This document shows, piece by piece, positions 53,507 to 60,733 of a stretch of 64,000 nt of DNA. A program made the position numbers and the translations under genes. The notes beneath the pieces were generated by a model that saw only the letters and a program-made list of their open reading frames with translations, made no database searches and was not told the DNA's origin. Within the stretch, counting starts at the first letter, position 1, and every line of letters begins with the position of its first letter. The stretch is from Hydrogenophaga sp. GTDB lineage: Bacteria; Pseudomonadota; Gammaproteobacteria; Burkholderiales; Burkholderiaceae_C. Location: NCBI RefSeq assembly GCF_030651625.1, contig NZ_JAUSCF010000031.1, forward strand, positions 124,001-188,000, in the 5' to 3' direction.

Positions 53507-55684
53507 GTGCCAAACAGCCCCGCATTCGGCCAGGCCGATCTGACCAACTGCGAGCGCGAGCTCATTCACCTTGCGGGCTCCGTTCAGCCGCATGGCGTGA
53601 TGCTGGTGGTGAACGAAGCCGACTGGACCATCGTTCAGCTCAGCGCCAATGTTGCTGAGCTGATCGGCAAGCCACTGAGTGAGCTGCTGGGCAAGCCACT
53701 CAAGCTGCTGGGCGGAAACCTGGATGAGTGCGTGCGGAGCATGGCAGGCGCATGTTCGTTGGAAGATCCAGAGCCGATGCAGGCGCACGTGTCGCGCGGC
53801 GACGTCGAGGGCAGCCTCCACCGTCTGGCGCCGGGCGTGCTGGTTGTAGAGCTTGAACCCTTGTGGTTTGCAACTTCGGACGCTTTCACGGTTGCAACCG
53901 GCGCAAAGGAACTGCGAGACCACCTGGCGGTATCGGTTGAGCGCTTCGGAAAGGCATCTACGGTGAACCAGCTGGCCGACGCAGCGGTCAAAGCCTATCG
54001 AGAGCTTACCGGTCATGACCGCGTCATGGTCTACCGCTTTGACCCCGATGGCCATGGCAAGATCATCGCCGAGGCACGCGATCCCCGCCTGGATTCCCTG
54101 TTGGGGCACCATTACCCTGCGTCGGACATTCCTCAGCGCGCCAGACAGTTGTACATCCGCAACCGGGTCCGGGTGCTGGTCGATGTGCACTACGAACCGG
54201 CGCCGTTGGTTCCCCGGCTGTTCCCACTCTCGGGGCAGGACACCGACATGTCGATGTGCTACCTGCGAAGCATGTCTCCCCTGCACCTGCAGTACCTGAA
54301 GAACATGGGTGTGTCAGCCACCTTGGTGGTTTCACTGGTGCATGACGGGCAGCTCTGGGGCCTGATAGCGGCACACCACTACGCGCCCCGCAATATGCGA
54401 TTCGCCGTTCGTGCGGCTGCCGATCTCATGGCCGAGGTGATCTCGACGCGCATTGCCGCCATTGAAAACTATGCTCACGCGCAGGTCGCCATACAGGTGC
54501 GGCGGCTGGAGCAGCGGCTGGTTGAAGCCACGTCAACCGAAGGTGATTGGCGTTACGCCCTGTTTCGCAATCCGCGCACGCTTTTGCAGCCCCTGGAGGC
54601 CACTGGCGCAGCACTTTTCTACGAAGGTGAGATCCTGACGACCGGAGAGGTGCCATCAACACCGGAACTTCGCGCTTTGCTTCAATGGGTCAACGACTGC
54701 CCTCATGAAGCGCCGTTCAATTGCTCGTCGGTGTCCAGGTCCAACCCGGAACTCGCTTCGTTGACGCCCACCGCCAGCGGCGTGCTGGCGATGCGACTTT
54801 CACGAGTTCGACCTGATTTCCTCATGTGGTTTCGCAAGGAGCAGCTTTCCTCAGTGACCTGGGCAGGTGATCCGACCAAGCCTCACGTGGGAGATGACCC
54901 GCTGGAGTTGTCGCCGCGCCGCTCATTTGCGGCTTGGTCGGAGATCGTGAGGGGCACGGCGTTGCCTTGGACCGCTTCAGACATTGCCCTGGCCAAGGCC
55001 TTGGGACTCTCCCTGGCGGACATCATCGTGCAGATCCACGCAGTCCGCCTCTTGATCGCGGAGCATCAGTTGGGACGGATTCGCAGCACGATGGAGAGCT
55101 CCCATGAACCTGTCGTTATTGCAAGCCCAGACGGGCGTGTACTCTTCACCAACCAGGCCTTTTTGCAGTTGGCCGGTCCTGCAAGTGCTGAATGCGGTTC
55201 GCTGGAGGAGGTGGCGACCTTGTTCAGCGATCCGCAGGCGGTCAATGAAATGTTGGCCAATACCCGCACGGCACACCAACCTTTGCGTAAAGAGTTTTCG
55301 TTGACTCGAGGGCCAGGCATGACGCTGCCGGTGAGCCTTCGAGCGGAGGTGGTGCCGGGCACTGCCGGCGCAGTGATCGGATTCATTCTGATCTTCGCCG
55401 ACCTCAGTGACAACAAACGTGCCGAAGCCGCTCGGCGTCATCTGGAAGCTTCATTGACCGAGGCCGCTCGCGGTTCGCTGGGCTGGCCCCAGCGGTCTGG
55501 CGCGAGCACCGATGCCGATGAGTTGGTCAATGCCATCTTTACCAATGTGTCGCTGGCGGCCATGGACATTGCAGACTCGACCATCGGCCCTTCTGTCGCA
55601 CCCTTGCTGGAACAGCTCGAACAGTCGGCACGACGCGCAGCGACTCTGTACGGGCATATTCGGAGTCACACTGAAAAGTCCTGA
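53507..55684 (+). CDS. bphP: Bacteriophytochrome with PAS output domain (BphP1 type)
   Basis: 725 aa from a GTG. PAS (1-110) contains the biliverdin-binding C15 in LTNCERELIHLAGSVQPHG. GAF (about 130-310) has YPASDIPQRARQLY. PHY (about 320-500) has the tongue motif PRRSF. A PAS domain (about 520-625) follows, then a helical tail. There is no histidine kinase, so it resembles the BphP1 proteins that act by binding PpsR directly. It absorbs red and far-red light using biliverdin from the adjacent heme oxygenase, whose gene overlaps its end by 19 bp in convergent orientation. Confidence 0.93.
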   Translation: MPNSPAFGQADLTNCERELIHLAGSVQPHGVMLVVNEADWTIVQLSANVAELIGKPLSELLGKPLKLLGGNLDECVRSMAGACSLEDPEPMQAHVSRGDVEGSLHRLAPGVLVVELEPLWFATSDAFTVATGAKELRDHLAVSVERFGKASTVNQLADAAVKAYRELTGHDRVMVYRFDPDGHGKIIAEARDPRLDSLLGHHYPASDIPQRARQLYIRNRVRVLVDVHYEPAPLVPRLFPLSGQDTDMSMCYLRSMSPLHLQYLKNMGVSATLVVSLVHDGQLWGLIAAHHYAPRNMRFAVRAAADLMAEVISTRIAAIENYAHAQVAIQVRRLEQRLVEATSTEGDWRYALFRNPRTLLQPLEATGAALFYEGEILTTGEVPSTPELRALLQWVNDCPHEAPFNCSSVSRSNPELASLTPTASGVLAMRLSRVRPDFLMWFRKEQLSSVTWAGDPTKPHVGDDPLELSPRRSFAAWSEIVRGTALPWTASDIALAKALGLSLADIIVQIHAVRLLIAEHQLGRIRSTMESSHEPVVIASPDGRVLFTNQAFLQLAGPASAECGSLEEVATLFSDPQAVNEMLANTRTAHQPLRKEFSLTRGPGMTLPVSLRAEVVPGTAGAVIGFILIFADLSDNKRAEAARRHLEASLTEAARGSLGWPQRSGASTDADELVNAIFTNVSLAAMDIADSTIGPSVAPLLEQLEQSARRAATLYGHIRSHTEKS

Positions 55685-56340
55685 GACGGACCGGTCGAGG
55701 AGGCACTGAGCGCCTTGAAGATCAGACCATGCTGTTTGAACGCCCAGAGTGTCTCATCCACCACCGATGTTGTTTCCGCCTCTGTCAGTGGCAGCGCATC
55801 AAGTGCTTCGCGAAGATCGCGGGCATGGTTGGCGGCCTCGGTCTTGCCGCCAAAATCGTAAAAGGCGACACAAGAAATACGCAAGTGCTCCGTAAGACGC
55901 GAGACGGCGCGTGTCAGCACCTGGCCCCCATTGAGGTCTCCCAGGTACCGAACATAGGCATGGGCAACCAGGCGAACCGGGTCTTCGGTTGAGGCATTGA
56001 GCAAACGGGCGACATAGGCCAGGGTGGCTTCCTGAACCGGTAGCTTGAGCCAATTGTTTTTTACAGAGAGCGCAGTCAGATCGCTTTCCAGGGCGGGCAA
56101 CCTGAAGAGATCTGTCTTGCAGACCAGCCCCACCCGTGGATCACCTGCCCTCAGCATCAATGCCGGTTCCAGCGTGGCGTAGATCGCATGGAGGTTGCGC
56201 AGCAGCGCGACATAACCATCGACGGGCAGTTCGCCACGCAGAAGGTCAGGCATGACACCGGTGCGCTCCACTTCGGCGTGCAGCGCGCGGGTGGCTGATC
56301 GCAACTGGGCCGCGAGCAGCGGGATGGGCTGGTGGGTCAT
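55666..56340 (-). CDS. bphO: Heme oxygenase, biliverdin-forming (BphO/HmuO type)
   Basis: 224 aa. RSATRALHAEVERTG supplies the proximal heme ligand H21, and RYLGDLNGGQVLTRAV contains the G-x-x-x-G-G distal helix. It converts heme to biliverdin, iron and CO; the biliverdin would load the neighbouring bacteriophytochrome. ATG 56340 follows the expected alignment; an in-frame start at 56433 adds atypical residues. Convergent overlap with bphP. Confidence 0.92.
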   Translation of the reverse strand: MTHQPIPLLAAQLRSATRALHAEVERTGVMPDLLRGELPVDGYVALLRNLHAIYATLEPALMLRAGDPRVGLVCKTDLFRLPALESDLTALSVKNNWLKLPVQEATLAYVARLLNASTEDPVRLVAHAYVRYLGDLNGGQVLTRAVSRLTEHLRISCVAFYDFGGKTEAANHARDLREALDALPLTEAETTSVVDETLWAFKQHGLIFKALSASSTGPSQDFSV

Positions 56341-56471
56341 GGTTGGGAAACGATGGTGCAGTGTGCACTGCGAGAAGCAGCTCGCCCTCTCAGCGCCGCG
56401 GTCAGCGAATGCGCTTGCAATGGGCTCGGGCACAGGGGTTCACGTTCGCGCAGAAAGCGGAAGTGAAGACC

Positions 56472-57044
56472 TCAGCGCATCACGCTCGCAGAAGACTCTG
56501 AGGGTGTGTCCAGGAGCACGCGGCGCGCGCCATTGAAACGCGAATTCCAGTACGAGAGGCGCATGTCTTCCAAGCGCACATGGGCGCCTGCTCGGGGAGA
56601 GTGGATGAACCGGCCTTCGCCCACATATATACCGACATGGCTGAATGTGCGCCGCATGGTGTTGAAGAAAACGAGATCGCCTGGCTTGAGTTCGTTGCGG
56701 TCAATCATCTGGGTTGCCGCAGCCTGTTCATCAGAACGCCGGGGCAGTACCTTGCCCACAGACTGCTCGTAAACCGCACGCACAAAACCGCTGCAATCAA
56801 AGCCTGTCTCGAAGCTGCTTCCACCCCACTTGTAGGGGACACCCAGGAAAGCCATGGCATTGATGACCAAACCAGAGGCCTGGTCCGAAACCGACAGGCG
56901 GGCTTGCTGCAACTGGTCACCAAGCCGGGTGATCAGGCCTTTGTCCGCCAACAGCGTATCCAGATCTCCATAGGTGTCGTGCGCCGGCGCAGCATGCGCT
57001 GCGGAAGACAACACCAATACGAGAGCGGGGATGCATCGGACCAT
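56472..57044 (-). CDS. NlpC/P60-family peptidoglycan endopeptidase
   Basis: 190 aa. A signal peptide, MVRCIPALVLVLSSAAHAAP, is followed by the NlpC/P60 domain: GVPYKWGGSSFETGFDCSGF (catalytic Cys), SHVGIYVGEGRFIHSPRAG (catalytic His and its partner). It cleaves stem peptides in the periplasm. An upstream extension from 57170 is possible but lacks signal-peptide features. Divergent from the isochorismatase-family gene. Confidence 0.92.
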   Translation of the reverse strand: MVRCIPALVLVLSSAAHAAPAHDTYGDLDTLLADKGLITRLGDQLQQARLSVSDQASGLVINAMAFLGVPYKWGGSSFETGFDCSGFVRAVYEQSVGKVLPRRSDEQAAATQMIDRNELKPGDLVFFNTMRRTFSHVGIYVGEGRFIHSPRAGAHVRLEDMRLSYWNSRFNGARRVLLDTPSESSASVMR

Positions 57045-57297
57045 GTCGGCGAGGGTATCGGTGTTGATCTTCCAAGTCAAGCGAAGAAAGAGCTTCAAGC
57101 GCTTGATTCTGTTGTACTTTCGAATACATGGCGACACTGCGCACGCATGCGGTGATGCAGGTGGTGCCACTCATTCACCATGCGGCTCTGTTTTCGGACG
57201 GGAATCTGGGTGGGTCGACAGGCTTCAAGTGTGCCGCCAGGCGAAGTGCTCGGCGAGAATGCGGTTTCTGATAATTGAAATTGATCAAAGGAATTGC

Positions 57298-57900
57298 ATG
57301 TTGTTGGATGCCGAAGACTCACAGTTGGTGCTCGTGGATTACCAGGAACGCCTGTTGCCGGCTCTGTCCGATGGTGCACTGGCATTGGCCAACGCCGTCC
57401 GGTTGGCCCGCATGGCAATTTTGATGGAGGTGCCCGTGCTGGGTACTGAGCAGAATCCTGAAAAGCTCGGTCCTAACGCCCCCGAGCTTCGTCTGCTGTG
57501 CCAGAAAACCTTGGCAAAAATGTCGTTCGGTGCAGTGTCCGATGGGTTGGCAGATTGGTTGCGTCCGCTGGTGAAACAGCAGGGTGGCAATGCGCGCAGT
57601 CTCCCCAAGCATTTGCAAAAGCCCGCTGCGTCACCGCAAGGCAGACAGACCATTGTGATCGCAGGCTGTGAGGCCCACGTCTGCCTGCTCCAGACTGCGC
57701 TGGAGTTGATCGAGCAGGAGTTTGATGTCTGGGTGGTAACCGACGCCTGTGCTTCTCGTACGGAACGCAACCGCGATGCGGCTTTCGATCGCCTGGCTGG
57801 GGCAGGTGCCGAGTTGGTGACGACTGAAATGGTTGCGTTCGAGTGGCTGCGTAGTGCTGACCATCCCTTGTTTCGAGAGGTCCACGCGCTGATCAAGTAG
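57298..57900 (+). CDS. Isochorismatase-family hydrolase
   Basis: 200 aa. LVLVDYQERLLPAL gives the catalytic Asp (D14), QKTLAKMSFGAVSDG the Lys, and VIAGCEAHVCLLQTALELIE the nucleophile Cys in the G-x-E/x-x-V/C pattern. Members hydrolyse amides or vinyl ethers such as nicotinamide or isochorismate; the substrate here is unknown. AAAGGA lies 5-6 nt before ATG 57298. Confidence 0.9.
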   Translation: MLLDAEDSQLVLVDYQERLLPALSDGALALANAVRLARMAILMEVPVLGTEQNPEKLGPNAPELRLLCQKTLAKMSFGAVSDGLADWLRPLVKQQGGNARSLPKHLQKPAASPQGRQTIVIAGCEAHVCLLQTALELIEQEFDVWVVTDACASRTERNRDAAFDRLAGAGAELVTTEMVAFEWLRSADHPLFREVHALIK

Positions 57901-57957
57901 CTGGCGGAAGGGTGGCGCAGTGGCTGTTGTGCGTGTCAGCCTCTCGCAAGCCGTGTG

Positions 57958-57971
57958 TTCATAATTATGAA
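57958..57971. promoter_or_regulatory. Perfect palindrome upstream of prpE
   Basis: TTCATAATTATGAA is a perfect 14-bp palindrome, 111 nt before prpE. It may be an operator. The rest of 57901-58082 shows nothing further. Confidence 0.35.
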
Positions 57972-58082
57972 TTCAGATTGAGCAATTGCTGGGCTTTGGC
58001 GGCCGCCATGGGCGAGTTGCCGTGGGATGCTCGGTGCACAAAAAAGGTTGTCCACATCTGAACTCTCAAACTGGAGACATTC

Positions 58083-59984
58083 ATGAACGCATCCATCAAC
58101 TACGCTGATTTCCATCGCCGGTCCATTGACGAGCGCGACGCCTTCTGGGGCGAGCAAGCCGCCTTGGTGGACTGGCACAAGCCGTTTGACCGCGTCTGCA
58201 ACTACGACAACCCGCCATTTGCGCGATGGTTTGAAGGTGGTTTGACCAATCTGTGCCACAACGCGGTGGATCGCCATCTCAAGGACCGTGGTGATCAGAA
58301 CGCCTTGATCTTTGTGTCGACCGAAACCGATACAGAGCGCACCTACAGCTTCCGGCAGTTGCATGCCGAAGTGCAGCGCATGGCTGCCATCCTCCGCGCA
58401 GAAGGTGTGAAGAAGGGTGACCGGGTGCTCATTTACATGCCCATGATTCCGGAGGCCGCATTCGCCATGCTGGCGTGCGTCCGCATCGGCGCGATCCACT
58501 CCGTGGTGTTTGGAGGGTTTGCGAGCCATTCACTGGCCAGCCGGATTGAGGATGCGTCGCCTGTGACCATCGTCAGCGCAGATGCTGGCTCCCGCAACGG
58601 GAAAGTGGTGCCTTACAAGCCGCTTCTTGACGAGGCGATCGCGCTCTCTGCGCACAAGCCCAACTCCGTCTTGATGGTTGACCGGGGGCTGGCGCCTTTT
58701 TCAGCGGTCCCGGGCCGGGATGTGGACTATGCGGGTGCGCGGCAGCGCCATCTGGATACACAGGTCGAATGCGAATGGGTGGATTCCACCCACCCCAGCT
58801 ACACGCTCTACACCAGCGGCACCACCGGCAAACCCAAGGGTGTTCAGCGGGACACCGGAGGCTATGCCGTCGCCTTGGCGGCCTCCATGAAACACATTTA
58901 CATGGGCGAACCGGGAGAGACCTATTTCTCTACCAGTGACATCGGCTGGGTGGTCGGTCACAGCTACATCATTTACGGACCACTGATTGCCGGCATGGCC
59001 ACCATCATGTACGAGGGTCTGCCCATCCGGCCGGATGCAGGCATCTGGTGGAGCCTCGTGGAGAAGTACAAAGTCTCGGTGATGTTCAGCGCGCCCACAG
59101 CCGTGCGCGTGCTGAAAAAATACGACGCTTCGCTGCTCCGCAAATACGATCTTTCCAGTTTGAAGGCATTGTTTCTGGCAGGGGAGCCGCTGGACGAGCC
59201 CACCGCCAAGTGGATTGCAGACGCCTTGAGCAAGCCCATCATTGACAACTACTGGCAGACCGAGACCGGCTGGCCCATCCTGTCGATATGCAATGGTGTT
59301 GAGAAAGCACCCACCAAATTCGGTTCGCCCGGAAAGGCGGTTTACGGTTACAACGTCAAGCTGCTTGACGATCAAACCGGCGAAGAGCTCGTTGGCGGCA
59401 ACCAGAAGGGCGTGGTGGCCATCGAAGGCCCGTTGCCTCCTGGCTGCATGCAGACGGTCTGGCAGGACGATGATCGCTTCGTCAAAACCTACTGGTCCAG
59501 CGTGCCGGGCCGCTTGGTCTACAGCACGTTTGACTGGGGCATCCGTGATGAGGACGGCTACTACTTCATCCTCGGACGCACCGACGACGTGATCAATGTG
59601 GCGGGGCACCGCCTCGGAACGCGTGAAATTGAAGAGAGCATTTCCAGCCACCCACGCATCGCCGAAGTGGCAGTGGTGGGCGTGGCCGACCAACTAAAAG
59701 GGCAGGTGGCCATGGCATTCGCCGTGGTCCGGGACGCGAGCTTGCTGACCGACGAGGCTGCCCGGCTGAAGCTGGAAGGTGAGGTCATGAAGCTGGTTGA
59801 TGAGCAACTGGGCGCCGTGGCGCGTCCGTCGCGGGTGCAGTTTGTGACACTGTTGCCCAAAACGCGCAGCGGCAAGATGTTGCGCAGGGCCATACAGGCG
59901 GTGTGCGAGGGCAGGGACCCGGGCGATCTCACCACCATGGACGACCCATCGGCTTTGCAGCAGATCAAGGACATGATGGCGTGA
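58083..59984 (+). CDS. prpE: Propionyl-CoA synthetase (AMP-forming)
   Basis: 633 aa, the usual length of PrpE. The adenylation motif is LYTSGTTGKPKGVQR, with YWQTETGWPI and the catalytic Lys in PKTRSGKMLRR. The N-terminal YADFHRRSIDERDAFWGEQA is the acetyl-CoA-synthetase-type cap. It activates propionate, or related short acyl chains, to the CoA ester, feeding the methylcitrate cycle. TGGAGA precedes the ATG. It stands as a single gene here. Confidence 0.93.
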   Translation: MNASINYADFHRRSIDERDAFWGEQAALVDWHKPFDRVCNYDNPPFARWFEGGLTNLCHNAVDRHLKDRGDQNALIFVSTETDTERTYSFRQLHAEVQRMAAILRAEGVKKGDRVLIYMPMIPEAAFAMLACVRIGAIHSVVFGGFASHSLASRIEDASPVTIVSADAGSRNGKVVPYKPLLDEAIALSAHKPNSVLMVDRGLAPFSAVPGRDVDYAGARQRHLDTQVECEWVDSTHPSYTLYTSGTTGKPKGVQRDTGGYAVALAASMKHIYMGEPGETYFSTSDIGWVVGHSYIIYGPLIAGMATIMYEGLPIRPDAGIWWSLVEKYKVSVMFSAPTAVRVLKKYDASLLRKYDLSSLKALFLAGEPLDEPTAKWIADALSKPIIDNYWQTETGWPILSICNGVEKAPTKFGSPGKAVYGYNVKLLDDQTGEELVGGNQKGVVAIEGPLPPGCMQTVWQDDDRFVKTYWSSVPGRLVYSTFDWGIRDEDGYYFILGRTDDVINVAGHRLGTREIEESISSHPRIAEVAVVGVADQLKGQVAMAFAVVRDASLLTDEAARLKLEGEVMKLVDEQLGAVARPSRVQFVTLLPKTRSGKMLRRAIQAVCEGRDPGDLTTMDDPSALQQIKDMMA

Positions 59985-60075
59985 AAGAGGGCCTGGCTCT
60001 TTGAGGATCTCGGCCCGACCGGACATCGGGTTTCAAGGCGATACAGCCCTTGGACGCAGGTGCGACTTGCCAGTA

Positions 60076-60110
60076 TGATGCATGCTTATATTCACAAAAG
60101 TGATGCATGC
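60076..60110. promoter_or_regulatory. Direct repeat upstream of the arsR-like gene
   Basis: TGATGCATGC occurs at 60076-60085 and again at 60101-60110, the second copy overlapping the likely start codon. It is a good candidate autoregulatory operator for the ArsR-family protein. Confidence 0.45.
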
Positions 60111-60486
60111 CATGGAACAGATGATCGAAACTGGCGCCAACGTGGAGAAAGCCCGCGTGTTCGAGCTGGCGGCTGAGCTGTTCGGTGTGTTGGCCACGCC
60201 CATGCGGCTGCGTGTGCTGAGTGCGTTGTGCGACAAGGAAAAATCGGTGTCGCAGCTGCTTCAGGAAATCGATACCACCCAGCCCAATCTGTCGCAGCAT
60301 CTGAACCTGCTTTATCGAGCCGGGGTGCTTGCCAAGCGCAAGGAAGGTACCCAGGTGATTTACCGGGTTCAAAGCGAGCAGGCTGTCACGTTGTGCAGAA
60401 CCGTGTGCACCCAGATAGCGATCGAGATGGACGAACCCAGTTCCGTTCCCGCTTCGCAGAGGCTCTCACCGAGGGTGGTCTCCTGA
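60103..60486 (+). CDS. ArsR-family transcriptional regulator
   Basis: 127 aa from ATG 60103; ATGs at 60112 and 60121 are alternatives. FELAAELFGVLATPMRLRVL then SVSQLLQEIDTTQPNLSQHL is the winged-helix recognition region, and LNLLYRAGVLAKRKEGTQVI the wing. Two Cys lie later (LCRTVCTQ), so it may sense sulfide, persulfide or metal as some BigR/YgaV relatives do. No enzyme gene is adjacent on this strand, so targets are unknown. Confidence 0.85.
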   Translation: MHAMEQMIETGANVEKARVFELAAELFGVLATPMRLRVLSALCDKEKSVSQLLQEIDTTQPNLSQHLNLLYRAGVLAKRKEGTQVIYRVQSEQAVTLCRTVCTQIAIEMDEPSSVPASQRLSPRVVS

Positions 60487-60700
60487 GCCTGGGATTCAAC
60501 ATGCCCACTTGTTTTGTGTTGTGCGGCGCACGACAAGCGGGGTGGCATCCGTGATCATTCTGTCCATCCGGAACAGTTTTTCTCCCTGATTGATGTCTGC
60601 AATGGCACAATCGCCAATTGCAGTCAGGTCCTTCCACAGTCACTGTCGCATCCGCCAAACGGTTCAGCCGTGTCGCGGAAGGTTTTCTTAACCAGCTAAT

Positions 60701-60717
60701 GTTTCCCGAAGGGAAAC
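60701..60717 (+). repeat. Small hairpin before sucA
   Basis: GTTTCCC-GAA-GGGAAAC is a perfect 7-bp stem, directly before GGAGG of sucA. It may stabilise the transcript start or modulate translation. The remaining 60487-60700 sequence shows no gene. Confidence 0.4.
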
Positions 60718-60733
60718 GGAGGTCAGCGGATTC

